Shown: positions 1 to 8,624, numbered from the stretch's first letter. The stretch: DNA of 64,000 bases from Eggerthellaceae bacterium (GCA_910575165.1 CAJTDS010000001.1:186001-250000); one strand, 5' to 3'. The notes: generated by a model not told the origin, from the sequence alone. Made by a program: numbers and translations.

Positions 1-633
1 TCCGCCTTCGTCGCTGTTGTCCGCGTCGTCCGCGACGACCTTCTGGGCGATCTCTCCTGTGGCGGCATCCACGGTAAAGCAGGTCCCCGACAGCTCCTCG
101 TCCGAGGGGTTGACGATAACCTCCCACTTCATGGGGCTTGTGGACGTATCGGCGCTTCCGTCGCCCGAAAGGAACATGACCAGGTTGGCGCTGTAGCTTC
201 GCATGGGGTCGTCCGCGCAGGCCTCTGCAACGGCGCGAAGGGCATCGCTGCTGCTCACGGTCACGGAATCCGGTTCCGGAATGCTCTCCCAGCTTTTCTC
301 GGCCCACTCCAGACGTCCGTAGGTGCTTGCGCTGTACTCGCCGCTTTCCGCATCGGGGGTGACCGAGTACATGAAGGACATGGACTTCGACCCGAACAGA
401 TAGGTCCACGTCGGGTCTTCGCCCACCTGGGTGGTCTTGCATTGCACGGCCAGGAGCACGGGGTCGTCCACGCGCTCAGCCATGGCCTCAAGCGCGCGCT
501 CGTAGGAATCCCCGAGCGCTTCGGCGGGGTCTCCCAAGGTGGGTGCTGGCTGAGCGCAGCCTCCCAGCAGCAGAAGGACGAAAAGCAGGCCGGCTAGCAT
601 GCCCGCCGATGCGAAGGCGCGCGTACGACTCAT
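1..633 (-). CDS. Exported lipoprotein of redox module copy 1 (partial, runs off the window)
   Basis: The frame is open from an ATG at 633 down to base 1, so the C-terminus is missing. The first 30 residues are a basic stretch, a Leu/Phe-rich core and a lipobox ending LLLGGC, so the mature protein is a membrane-anchored lipoprotein outside the cell. An AAGGG Shine-Dalgarno lies 7 bases before the ATG. It is divergent from the triheme gene at 1006. It is clearly paralogous to the lipoprotein at 30498-31217: both contain a segment reading LLAV followed about 12 residues later by WT(Y/F)LF, and an upstream (S/D)YE.A...ERxDD helix. Both paralogs occupy the same place next to a triheme protein, so a shared role in that system (sensing, assembly or docking) is inferred. 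I recognise no named family. Confidence 0.8.
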   Translation of the reverse strand, partial: MSRTRAFASAGMLAGLLFVLLLLGGCAQPAPTLGDPAEALGDSYERALEAMAERVDDPVLLAVQCKTTQVGEDPTWTYLFGSKSMSFMYSVTPDAESGEYSASTYGRLEWAEKSWESIPEPDSVTVSSSDALRAVAEACADDPMRSYSANLVMFLSGDGSADTSTSPMKWEVIVNPSDEELSGTCFTVDAATGEIAQKVVADDADNSDEGG

Positions 634-1005
634 AGTGAAGCCCTTTCTCTCGACGATGCGAGCAGGTGCGTCCTGCCCGCGCGATCAAGGCTATCAAAAG
701 GGCTTTCGCCCGTCCTCCACAGAAGATGTTGACTTGTCCTTCGCTCTTTCAACAGGGATGGTTGATTGTCTCGGCTCCTACTTCAACAGCGCCTGTGGAT
801 GACCGCGTCCCCGCCGCTTTCTAAGCTAGGAAGCGCTCGATTAACCAACGAGGGCCGTGCGGAGAGGAGGGTTGGCGATCGATCACGGCGGCTGCGGGCT
901 GCACAGCGTGCTGGCAGCCGGCGGCTACAGGGAGCACCGCAAGGTGCGAAGGGAGGCGAAGCGGTGCAAGCTGCTTCGCGATATACAGAGAGGAGGGTTC
1001 GGAAG
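634..1005. other. Divergent intergenic region of redox module 1
   Basis: This 372-base region separates the leftward lipoprotein from the rightward triheme gene and should hold both promoters. A TTGACT lies at 729-734 on the plus strand but I see no convincing -10 at the right distance. Short open frames here show no coding character. The last 20 bases hold the strong GAGGAGGG ribosome site of the triheme gene. Confidence 0.4.
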
Positions 1006-2631
1006 ATGCGCAAGGGTAACAAGATCATTCTGGTGGTCGGTGCATGCGCGCTTGCTGCGTCGCTGATGCTGGCGGCTGCCGGCTGCGCCCCCGGAAAGAC
1101 GGAGACGCCATCGACGAACACCGCTACTCCGGCGGCAGAGCAGAAGGCCGACGCGTCGTCGACCCAGGCAGCGGCCGGAACCACGGGGAAGAACGTCACC
1201 AACGACTCGGGCTACTTCCCGGACAACCTGATCAACACGGAGTTCCTGAACACGGGCAACCGCGGCTGCGACTCCTGCCACGACGACATCTACGCGTTGG
1301 TGGAGAACCTGAGCCCCGATTACCGTCATATCTGGACCTACCAGCCGGGCTATGGGCAGAAGGCGCGCATCGATGACTGCCTGACCTGCCATCGGTTGCA
1401 TGCGGCCCGCGTAGGGCCGTACCTGGGCGACCTGCTGCATGCGTACCACTACAACAACGAGATGTTCGTGAACGAGCAGAACGGCAACTGCTGGAGCTGC
1501 CATGCCATCAACCCCGAAAGCGAGCCCATCCTGGGCGGTTCGGCCGATGACGAGCATTTCGTGCTCTACGACGAGTTCAAGTACTCGCCGCAGCTGGGCG
1601 GCTACCCTGGCGGCAACGACGCCGGCGTTATCCGCTGGCTCGACTCGCGCGGTTGGGACGGCGGCCACATCACCGAGGTGAGCCTGGACGCGAACATGGG
1701 GCTTGACGTGCAGCTGACCCAGCCGGTGCTCGAGGAGTCCGACATGTTCATCGTGGACAACTGGAAGGCCTACGACGGGCCGGCTTCCACTACGGAAATC
1801 AACATGGACGAGTGGACGCTCACCATCACCGGCGCCAAGGAGACGAAGTCGTTTACCTACGAGGACCTGCTGGCCATGCCCCAGCAGAGCGTCATGGTGA
1901 CCCAGGAGTGCTACTCGGTTATGCCCGGTTCGGTGTTCGTCGGTAACTTCGAGGCCGAGGGCGTGCCCATCTCCTACCTGTTCGAGCTGTGCGGCGGCGT
2001 GCCCGACGACGTGAACGCAGCGCGCTTCACCGGCCACGACGGCTATCGCTGGAACGGCGTGCAGTGGATCGACCTGCTGCTTCGCCAGGATGCCATCATC
2101 GGGCTGAAGATGTGGGGCCACGACCTTACCGAAGACCAGGGCTATCCGGCCACGCTGGTGATCCCCGGCAAGCCCGGCGCCGGCTGGGTGAAGTGGCTGG
2201 AGGACATCGAGCTGTTCTACATCGACGACGACGAGCCCTACGATCCGGAGGTGCAGGGCTTCGATTACCGCGACGACCTGCGCATCTTCTCGAATCCGGT
2301 GACGGGCCATCCGGTGAGCTCCACGCTGTTCTGGATGAACGACGGCGACACCTTCTCCATGGCCGACGGCCCCATCCACTTCCAGGGTTACAGCTGGGTG
2401 TGGGCAAGCGAGGGCCGCTACCTCGACACCGTGAGCTTCAGCTTCGACTACGGTGTGACCTGGGAAACCGTGCAGGTGCCCGAGAACTTCGACCCGAACC
2501 AGTGGACGGTGTGGGACTTCGATTGGACGCCCCCGGCTCCCGGTACCTACATCTTCAAGGTGAAGGCCGCCGACAACACTGGCTACGAGCAGCATTGGGA
2601 AGACAGCACCATCATTCGCGTGACGGAATAG
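1006..2631 (+). CDS. Triheme cytochrome c fused to a sulfite-oxidase-fold molybdopterin domain, lipoprotein (module copy 1)
   Basis: 541 residues. The ATG at 1006 follows GAGGAGGG and starts a lipoprotein signal (lipobox AAAGC near residue 27), so the enzyme is tethered outside the cell. Three haem c motifs lie in the N-terminal third: CDSCH, CLTCH and CWSCH. A sulfite-oxidase-fold domain follows, with a Cys in TQECYS at the place of the molybdenum ligand, then DQGYPATLVIPG and VKWLEDIE, which match the usual GYP..R.vvPG...vKWl signature. The last about 120 residues match the Mo-co dimerisation domain (SFSFDYGVTWE, then W.W.......G.Y...VKA.D). It probably passes electrons between the haems and a Mo-pterin site; the substrate is unknown. 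No twin-arginine motif is visible. It is cotranscribed with the small secreted gene 18 bases downstream. Confidence 0.85.
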   Translation: MRKGNKIILVVGACALAASLMLAAAGCAPGKTETPSTNTATPAAEQKADASSTQAAAGTTGKNVTNDSGYFPDNLINTEFLNTGNRGCDSCHDDIYALVENLSPDYRHIWTYQPGYGQKARIDDCLTCHRLHAARVGPYLGDLLHAYHYNNEMFVNEQNGNCWSCHAINPESEPILGGSADDEHFVLYDEFKYSPQLGGYPGGNDAGVIRWLDSRGWDGGHITEVSLDANMGLDVQLTQPVLEESDMFIVDNWKAYDGPASTTEINMDEWTLTITGAKETKSFTYEDLLAMPQQSVMVTQECYSVMPGSVFVGNFEAEGVPISYLFELCGGVPDDVNAARFTGHDGYRWNGVQWIDLLLRQDAIIGLKMWGHDLTEDQGYPATLVIPGKPGAGWVKWLEDIELFYIDDDEPYDPEVQGFDYRDDLRIFSNPVTGHPVSSTLFWMNDGDTFSMADGPIHFQGYSWVWASEGRYLDTVSFSFDYGVTWETVQVPENFDPNQWTVWDFDWTPPAPGTYIFKVKAADNTGYEQHWEDSTIIRVTE

Positions 2632-2649
2632 CACCAGGAGGTGAATACT

Positions 2650-3120
2650 ATGGCTAAGGCAACAACGATTCTCAGCGCGGTAACCGGTACGTCGCTTCTG
2701 CTTGCAGGCGTGGGCGCTGTGGCCCCCGCAATTGCGCCCGACCAGGCCCTTGCTGTTCAGGAGCAGGTTGTGGCCGGTGCGAGCCAGGACAACGCAGCGG
2801 TGAAGGCCGTGAGCGGCACGTTCTCCTACGACCAGAACGTCGCTACGTCCAACGCCACCATCAGCACGCTGTTCACGAAGGCTGCGGCAACCCTGTGCGC
2901 ATCGCTGCCGGAGTACGGCACGACCCAGGTGGGCATCTGCGTCAGCGTGACCGGCCCGAACGGGCTCTATAGCGGAACCGTCGCCGACATGGCGGCCGAG
3001 GACGGCGCGGCAAGCACCCTTATGGGCTGCGCGTGCGCTACGAACACCGCAGGCGGCGGCGCCATCATGAACGCCCAGGCTCAGGGCGTTGCGCTGGCGA
3101 CCATCGCGGCGCTGGTGTAG
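2650..3120 (+). CDS. Small secreted Cys-containing partner protein (module copy 1)
   Basis: 156 residues. ATG 2650 is chosen because AGGAGG lies 8 bases upstream; an in-frame GTG at 2641 is too close to that site. The N-terminus is a Sec-type signal peptide. The mature part has the pattern TLFTKAAATLC, a later GIC, and MGCACATNTAGGGAI near the C-terminus. All three landmarks are found again in the product at 33067-33564, also directly behind a triheme gene. The spaced cysteines suggest disulfides or bound metal/cofactor, but no CxxCH is present, so covalent haem c is unlikely. Strict pairing with the triheme gene suggests a subunit or electron-transfer partner. I recognise no named family. 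Confidence 0.8.
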   Translation: MAKATTILSAVTGTSLLLAGVGAVAPAIAPDQALAVQEQVVAGASQDNAAVKAVSGTFSYDQNVATSNATISTLFTKAAATLCASLPEYGTTQVGICVSVTGPNGLYSGTVADMAAEDGAASTLMGCACATNTAGGGAIMNAQAQGVALATIAALV

Positions 3121-3195
3121 CGGCAAAGCGTGTACAATGGCCGGGATACTGCGGACGAGCGAGCCAGCATGCTGGCGATAGGGCAGGAGGAAATC

Positions 3196-3756
3196 ATGAG
3201 GAAGAATCTTGGGTCGGCCGGAGAGCTGTTCCCCCAGTCGGTGTTTATCGTGGCGAGCTACGACGATGCCGGCGTGCCGAATGCTATGAACGTGGCGTGG
3301 GGCGGGGAGTGCACCCGCAACGAGATAGCCATCAACATCGGCGATCACAAGACCACCGAGAACATCCTTGCCCGCGGCGCGTTCACCGTGGCCCCGGCCG
3401 ACGCCGCCCACGTGATGGAGGCCGACTACTTCGGAATAGCGACCGGGCGCAAGGTGAACAAGGCCGAAGCGTCCGGCATGACCTTCGTGCGGTCGGCTTT
3501 CGTGGACGCGCCGGTCATCGAGGAGTTTCCGCTGACCATGGAGTGCATCGTGAAGGACGTGCAGGATTGGGGAGGCGAGAAGCGCTTCATCGGCGAGATC
3601 GTGAACACGAGCGTTGACGAGGAAATCCTCGACGACGAAGGCCGTGTCGACTTCGGCAAGATGAGGCCGATCGTCTACGACTCCACCCGCCGCATCTACC
3701 GCGTGGTGGGCGACGTGGTGGGCGGTGCCTGGGAGGCGGGCAAGCCGCTTCTGTAG
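3196..3756 (+). CDS. Flavin reductase-like FMN-binding protein (flavoredoxin type)
   Basis: 186 residues, ATG 3196 after GGCAGGAGG. The sequence follows the flavin reductase-like split-barrel fold: an N-terminal LFPQSVFIVASYDDAGVPNA, then NVAWGG, INIGDHKTTENI, and FTVAPADAAHVMEADYFG. This is the layout of flavoredoxin and related FMN proteins that reduce or carry flavin in anaerobes. It is cytoplasmic (no signal). It lies 75 bases after the small secreted gene and may share its transcript, which would place a cytoplasmic flavin redox step next to an extracellular haem system. That link is inference; such genes are also common alone. Confidence 0.85.
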   Translation: MRKNLGSAGELFPQSVFIVASYDDAGVPNAMNVAWGGECTRNEIAINIGDHKTTENILARGAFTVAPADAAHVMEADYFGIATGRKVNKAEASGMTFVRSAFVDAPVIEEFPLTMECIVKDVQDWGGEKRFIGEIVNTSVDEEILDDEGRVDFGKMRPIVYDSTRRIYRVVGDVVGGAWEAGKPLL

Positions 3757-3849
3757 GCGTATCGCGAGTCCTGCCGGTCCTTTAAGGTCTCCGGACCCGT
3801 CGAACCGACGTCTTGGCACGCTGCAAATGTTGCTCGTGCTGTACAAGCG

Positions 3850-3881
3850 CCCTGCTGGCCCTGCAGCCGGCAGGGTCTTTT
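3850..3881 (+). terminator. Rho-independent terminator after redox module 1
   Basis: A 10-bp stem (CCCTGCTGGC with GCCGGCAGGG, one G-T pair) around a 6-base loop is followed by TCTTTT. It lies about 95 bases after the flavoredoxin-like stop codon. Confidence 0.7.
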
Positions 3882-3996
3882 GCTGCTCGCTGCCCGCTGG
3901 ATTTCTCGCGCTAGCGGAAAAGAGGCGTCTCGGCCAAGGACTTCGGTGCTATACCAGATGGATTGCATTCGCCGAAGTCGAAGGGATGGTGAGAAC

Positions 3997-4911
3997 ATGA
4001 CGGCACGGCCGGAGAATCGCGGGAGCGAGATTCGGGTCAAAGGCAAATCCATGGGGCGCGAGCGCTCCGGGGAGCGGCGTGCCGATCGGGTTGTCGCCGC
4101 TTCGGCTTCGACGGCGGAAAGCCGCGAGCATGTTTGCGGAGGGCCGGCGGTTTGCGAACGCGCATCTGCAAACGGCGCCGGCGCTGGCAGGTTCGGCGAC
4201 ATGCTCGAACGCATGGCTGTCCTGTTCGAAGCGCCCTCCCTCGCCAGTCTGGCGGGACGTACGCTGCTTATGCTGGCGGGCATCGTGGTCATGGCGCTGG
4301 GCATCGACATCGTGGTGCGCGCGGGCCTTGGCAACTCGCCCATTTCCGCATGCCCCAACGTGTTGAGCCTGGCGTTTACCCAGGTGAGCTTCGGCGTGTT
4401 CATGCTGATGTGGCAATGCGTGCTGGTGGCGGTGCAGATCGTCATTCTGCGGCGCGACTTTCGGGTCGTCGATTTGCTGCAGATTCCCATCTCGGTGCTG
4501 TTCGGCCTGTGCATCGATGTGTTCGTGCAGCTGCTGGGCCCGCTCGCTCCGGCTACCTACTGGCAGTCGTGCCTGTGGCTGGTGGCGGGCATGGCGGTGC
4601 TTGCCCTGGGCATCGTGATGACGGTGTTGTCGCGCACGGTCATGAACTGCGGCGAGGCGGTGGTGCAGGCGGTGTCGCGCAAGACGGGCGTTCGCTTCGG
4701 CACGGTGAAGGTGGGCTTCGACTGCACGTGCGCCGCCTTGGCCATCGTCTGCGCCTTCGCCTTCACGGGGCACCTGACCGGCGTGCGCGAGGGCACCATC
4801 GTCTGCGCGGCGTTCACCGGGGTCATTGTGAACGTGTACATGGCCGCCATTCGGAAGGTGCAAGCCCTGCTGAGCGACGACCCCGAGCCCCAACCCGCCG
4901 AAGAGGCCTAG
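3997..4911 (+). CDS. YczE/YitT-like integral membrane protein
   Basis: 304 residues from ATG 3997 (GAAGGG upstream). About 80 N-terminal residues are polar and low complexity. Then come five to six hydrophobic segments starting at TLLMLAGIVVMALGIDIVVRA. The motif RAGLGNSPISACP and the later TVMNCGEAVVQAVSRKTGVRFGTVKVGFD match the YczE/YyaS family of membrane proteins of unknown transport role. The cytoplasmic N-terminal extension is unusual for the family, and an alternative later start near the first membrane segment cannot be excluded. It stands alone between a terminator and a repeat-rich region. Confidence 0.75.
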   Translation: MTARPENRGSEIRVKGKSMGRERSGERRADRVVAASASTAESREHVCGGPAVCERASANGAGAGRFGDMLERMAVLFEAPSLASLAGRTLLMLAGIVVMALGIDIVVRAGLGNSPISACPNVLSLAFTQVSFGVFMLMWQCVLVAVQIVILRRDFRVVDLLQIPISVLFGLCIDVFVQLLGPLAPATYWQSCLWLVAGMAVLALGIVMTVLSRTVMNCGEAVVQAVSRKTGVRFGTVKVGFDCTCAALAIVCAFAFTGHLTGVREGTIVCAAFTGVIVNVYMAAIRKVQALLSDDPEPQPAEEA

Positions 4912-5108
4912 CCGAGAGCGGTCGGACCGAGCGTCCTCAACTGCAGAGATGAGCCGGGCGCCCAGCCAGTGCATGCTGTCCGGGCGTCCCTCCTGCATTT
5001 TGCGAGCGGCGCCCGTGGGACGGCTGAGAGTTCCTGCGCGGCGGCCTGCGGCCATGGCATTTCCTTCGCAGTGGCCACCGCACCCCGCACCCCGCACTCC
5101 GCCGCCGA

Positions 5109-5294
5109 TGTAACGGAAGACGTTTGTGGCAGCTGAATCCTGCCACAAACGTCTTCCGTTACGCGAAATCGCGCATAAACGTCGTTCGTTACAGCGTTTT
5201 CTGCCATAAACGTCTTTCGTTACATGGGGGTGGGTGAAGCTTGCCACAAACGTCTTTCGGTGCACGAAATCGCGCACAATCGTCGTTCGCTGCA
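5109..5294. repeat. Repeat family A, locus 1 (one inverted plus five direct 20-bp dyad units)
   Basis: Units at 5109-5131 (inverted), 5141-5163, 5174-5193, 5205-5224, 5245-5264 and 5275-5294. The first two form a perfect inverted repeat of about 22 bp. The typical unit is CATAAACGTCTTTCGTTACA, itself a dyad around AACG...CGTT; here several units have CACAA for CATAA. The last two units are decayed. The locus lies between two convergent genes. Confidence 0.85.
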
Positions 5295-5541
5295 TCGGGG
5301 GCGGAGCGAATGCCGGGCTGCCGGGCTGCCGCATCCGCTCGCATGCGAGACAGCGGTGCGGGGTCCGGGCGCGCTCGTTCGGCACCGTCGATGCTCAGTG
5401 GCCAGTCCGCCGACGTCGTTGGGGGCTTTCTTCCGGAAGACCGCGAGCGAGTCAGCGGCTTCTGTCGTCGCAAGAGGGTATTGCCTCCGTCGAGCAAGAT
5501 GGGCCTTCCAGGGTTTTTGTTGCTGTCGATGGGCCGAGCGA

Positions 5542-5675
5542 TTTCAAAGTGGTTGAAAAATGCGGTTTTGCATAAAGGGAAGGTGCAAAACCGGAAAAAC
5601 CAGCCATTGGGCGATGCAAAGCCGTCGTTTTCAGCCATCGTCGATGTAAAAGCGGAATTATCAGCCAAAACGGGA
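5542..5675. repeat. Repeat family B (one inverted plus three tandem ~30-bp units)
   Basis: Direct units start with TGCAAAACCGG, TGCAAAGCCG and TGTAAAAGCGG at 5584, 5615 and 5645, each followed by an A/T-rich stretch and (C/T)CAGCCA. An inverted unit covers 5542-5572, giving a CGGTTTTGCA / TGCAAAACCG hairpin. The order (inverted first, then direct) is the same as in family A although the sequence differs. The rest of 5295-5790 shows nothing I can name. Confidence 0.65.
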
Positions 5676-5790
5676 TGATCTCGCAGACAGGGCTTCCGGA
5701 CGAGGTGCCGTGCCGGGCCGTACAGCGCCTGCGGGCCCCATCTCCCATGTTGTGCCCCGTCGGCATAAACAACCTATTGGCACGCAACGT

Positions 5791-7311
5791 CTAGTACACG
5801 TAGAAGCTGATTACTTCGGGATTGTCCGAGGTGCCCGTTACGCGCGCTTCAACGGTGCCATCCGCATTTGCCCCGTTACTACCCGTGACGGTGCAGGTCG
5901 CCTTTAGGAACCAGGTGCTCTCATCCTCGGGAGTTTCGGCGAGAAGGCCGAACGTGCTATGGACCTCGAAGCCGTAAGGGAACTCTTGCTCACCGTATCG
6001 CTGTACCGCCTCCCATGCGTCAAAGGGGTCAAGCTTATTCTCGAGCGCTTTTTGGGTTGCGGCTTTCTGTTCCTGCTCGTCGAGATAGTTCTGCGTAGTC
6101 ACTAGAAGCGTAACGGTTTTTTTATCGGTATCCAGTTTCTTGTAGCCTGTCACAATCCAGTTGAGAGCGTATTCCTGATCAGGGTTTTCGACGCTTGATG
6201 ACACATCGTAGGTGAAGTCGCCGCCAGTTGATGCGTGTTCGGATGCGACGGTGTAACCTTTGTCAAGAAGCGACGGCAAGATTTCTGTGGCGGGTGTGTT
6301 ATCGATGGCATTTAGCATTTCTTTGACGCCGTCTTCCTCGGGAGCTTTGGTTTCGTCTTGCTTCGGATCGGGTTCGCTCTTGGTTGTACTGGCGCTACTG
6401 CTAGAGGTCTTCGGCTTTGACGTAGCTGCGTTGATGGGCTCGTTAGGCTGCTCGTCTTCGAGGCGAACGTCTTCAGCCGCTATGCTACTTTCTCTGTTGT
6501 CGGCAGGCTGTTCACGAGAGCATTGCGAAAACAGAAGGCCGCCGAGTAGCAGAACGATAACCACGCCCGCAGCCGCTGCAACCATATTACGCTTAGTGCG
6601 CTTCTTCTTCAGCGCGTCGTATTCCTCTTTCTCCTGCGGCGATGCGGTGGCAACAAGGTCATCGAGTGTTTTCTGAACAGCGGCGGCCTTTTCTGTGCAT
6701 CGATCGATTTCCTGGGTGTCCGCCTGCCGTTCTTCAAGAAGCCGTCCGAGCTCGGCCGTTTCTCTTTCGACGGTTTCCCTGAGCGCGTCGGCGGAAGCGG
6801 CCGTCGAGCGGACCAAGGCAAGGAACTCAAAGGCACCCTTCTCTTCTTCGGGTCTGATCTCCGTGGAAAACGCGCCGTCGTCGCAGCTCACGCAGAAAAA
6901 GAGCTTTCGGTCGTCATGCACTTTGGAAGACACGGAGGTTTTGTCCTTCTTTCCAGCCACGACTGCGCCGATCGGTCCAGCGATGGCTCCTCCGATCAGG
7001 GCGCCGGTGACGCTAACTCCGGTAGAGTTTTTCGAGGAGACCGTCGTGTAGACCGACCCCGTCGAGTTGATCTCGGCTATTGTGCGCGAGGACAGGCTGT
7101 AGGTTTTTCCTTTGCAGGCGATAGTCGTAGCGGTGAGACGCACGTCGCGAAACGCGTCGACGCTGCGCGTGAGTTTCCTTTTGGTGGACGAGATGCTTTT
7201 CTCGATTTCCTTGATTTTGCCGTTTCGGTCTCGTTTTGCCGCTGCGAGATCTCGATTTGCACTGCGCACTTCTTCTTCGGCTGCGGTGACGCGTTCTAGA
7301 AAGCTAGACAC
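5791..7311 (-). CDS. Coiled-coil single-pass membrane protein of unknown function
   Basis: 506 residues from a GTG at 7311, which sits 5 bases after an AAGGGGGG ribosome site. Order of parts: a charged coiled coil (about 1-50), a beta-rich segment with a small Gly/Ala-rich stretch (GALIGGAIAGPIGAVVAG) that could touch a membrane, a second coiled coil (about 175-235), one membrane segment (VVIVLLLGGLLF, about 250), an acidic Ser/Thr-rich linker and a C-terminal domain of about 180 residues that would lie outside the cell. I do not recognise a family. Its predicted promoter at 7432-7459 has a C9 tract in the spacer, so its expression may switch on and off. Confidence 0.75.
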   Translation of the reverse strand: MSSFLERVTAAEEEVRSANRDLAAAKRDRNGKIKEIEKSISSTKRKLTRSVDAFRDVRLTATTIACKGKTYSLSSRTIAEINSTGSVYTTVSSKNSTGVSVTGALIGGAIAGPIGAVVAGKKDKTSVSSKVHDDRKLFFCVSCDDGAFSTEIRPEEEKGAFEFLALVRSTAASADALRETVERETAELGRLLEERQADTQEIDRCTEKAAAVQKTLDDLVATASPQEKEEYDALKKKRTKRNMVAAAAGVVIVLLLGGLLFSQCSREQPADNRESSIAAEDVRLEDEQPNEPINAATSKPKTSSSSASTTKSEPDPKQDETKAPEEDGVKEMLNAIDNTPATEILPSLLDKGYTVASEHASTGGDFTYDVSSSVENPDQEYALNWIVTGYKKLDTDKKTVTLLVTTQNYLDEQEQKAATQKALENKLDPFDAWEAVQRYGEQEFPYGFEVHSTFGLLAETPEDESTWFLKATCTVTGSNGANADGTVEARVTGTSDNPEVISFYVY

Positions 7312-7431
7312 TGGTTCCCCCCTTATGTTCGTGTGCGAAAGCGCTTAGCGATTGACGTCGCGAATGCACGGTGCTTCGCAGGCTTTTGTTGCGAGTGCGG
7401 CGGTTGCTCTCCGCAGGTTTTCGGCGGTAAA

Positions 7432-7459
7432 AGTGTAATGGGGGGGGGTATCTCGTCAA
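7432..7459 (-). promoter_or_regulatory. Predicted phase-variable promoter with a C9 spacer tract
   Basis: On the minus strand TTGACG (7459-7454) and TACACT (7437-7432) are separated by exactly 16 bases, 9 of which are an uninterrupted run of C (plus-strand G9 at 7440-7448). The start codon of the coiled-coil gene is about 115 bases further on. Gain of one base would give the ideal 17-base spacing. Confidence 0.65.
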
Positions 7460-8053
7460 TGAAAAATGGGAGTCAGATAGGGGTGTGCGGGCGAGCGGGG
7501 CATTGGTGGTTGCTTAATCTCGGGCAGAGTCCAAGAGCATAGCGTGGACGAGATTCTAGTTATTGCGATGGCCGATGCGTACGCTTTCGTTCTGCGCTGC
7601 CCTTTTCGTTGCCGCACTGTTCCAGCGAGCCGTTCTCCCTCTTTCATCCCTGCGTTGCCCGAAAACTAGCTAGTGCCCGAGAGGGCTCAGCTCTCACGCG
7701 CCCCAAACAGCGTCTGCTGTTCGCTACCGTTGATGGGCTATCTTCCGAAAGGCTTAAGGAATACCGAACGAAAGCGTAAGGTGGTGTAAGGCGAATCGAT
7801 GGATGGGTGCGGGCGGGTTCGGTAGGATGGGGTTGCTGGAAGGGCAAGGCGGCAACTCGGCGGTCGAACGTTCGTCTCTCCTGGTACGACTGCGGCGCAG
7901 ATCGCGTATCCCTCGCTTTGCCCGACCGGCGCTACTTCGCCCGAACGTCCGGACCGACCGGCGCCGCCGCGACCGCGTGATCGGTTGCGGCTGCGGCTGC
8001 CGGGACGGTTGGACAGCGGGTCTCTTAGGTAGGATCAGCCGGAAGGAGCCATC
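7460..8053. other. Intergenic stretch without recognised content
   Basis: About 590 bases between the divergent coiled-coil gene and the small gene at 8054. Open frames exist on both strands but lack ribosome sites and family resemblance. The promoter of the small gene should lie in the last 100 bases. Confidence 0.4.
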
Positions 8054-8248
8054 ATGAAATTCCCCGTACCCCTTGTTGCCGCTGCTGCCCTGATTGGAGC
8101 CGTCGTGTTCGTGGGCCGTCAGCTTCCGAAGGTTTCCTATGCGTCGAAGGTGCCTCAAGCCACGACAGGTCATCGCGGGCCGAAGGGGTCCTCGGCCCGA
8201 CAGGCTGCCGAGCAGGCCGCCCAGGCGCAGTCGCAGTCGCAGGCCTAA
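8054..8248 (+). CDS. Small membrane-anchored protein, 64 residues
   Basis: ATG 8054 follows GGAAGGAG at good spacing. The N-terminus is a short hydrophobic segment (PLVAAAALIGAVVFVG) that can act as a membrane anchor or uncleaved signal; the rest is polar and ends in an Ala/Gln/Ser-rich tail (QAAEQAAQAQSQSQA). No named family. The strong ribosome site and the codon pattern are the reasons for calling it real. Confidence 0.6.
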   Translation: MKFPVPLVAAAALIGAVVFVGRQLPKVSYASKVPQATTGHRGPKGSSARQAAEQAAQAQSQSQA

Positions 8249-8325
8249 TCGGCCGGCGAGCAACCGCGGCTGCAGGCACCGGCAGACTCGCGCAGCCGCG
8301 GTGGTCGCAGGCTTAACCGGCGGCT

Positions 8326-8334
8326 CCCCCCCCC
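8326..8334. repeat. C9 homopolymer tract
   Basis: A run of nine C lies 77 bases after the small gene and upstream of no obvious start codon. It belongs to the same class of long tracts as those at 7440, 16574 and 45436. No promoter elements flank it in a convincing way. Confidence 0.6.
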
Positions 8335-8361
8335 TTGCGCTCGGTTACCCCTTTGTCGGCT

Positions 8362-8560
8362 GCAGTTTTTGGCAGAGATTCGGGGTTTGGCAAATTCTCG
8401 ACTCGGACTTTCGAGCTTGCTCGCAAAGCAGTTCAGAATATAGCCTGATAGATTTTATTCCATTATGAGAATATATCCTGAGATGCCCAGATTGCCGCGC
8501 CCGCGCATTAGTTTCGGAGTGATGAAATTTGCCAAGCCCCGAGTCTCTGCCAGAAAACGC
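8362..8560. repeat. ~200-bp element with 36-bp imperfect inverted ends
   Basis: The left arm 8362-8397 contains GGCAGAGATTCGGGG then TTTGGCAAATT; the right arm 8525-8560 is its inverse with about five mismatches. The 127 bases between hold no gene. It lies downstream of the serine dehydratase. It could be a MITE-like remnant or a large transcription-end structure. Confidence 0.6.
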
Positions 8561-8624
8561 GAGAACCTGAGCGGCTGCACGCAGGTCGGGCGCCGATCGA
8601 ATGCGATCGCAAGCAGCGGGCTGC

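Noticed and set aside
925-3846. 973-codon open frame on the minus strand
   Set aside because: It is antisense to the triheme, small partner and flavoredoxin genes, is His/Arg/Val-rich and has no family resemblance; a result of high GC.
5109-5294. Family A repeats taken as a CRISPR array
   Set aside because: Units vary in sequence, one is inverted, spacers are 9-21 bases and partly the same at different loci, and no cas genes are in the window.
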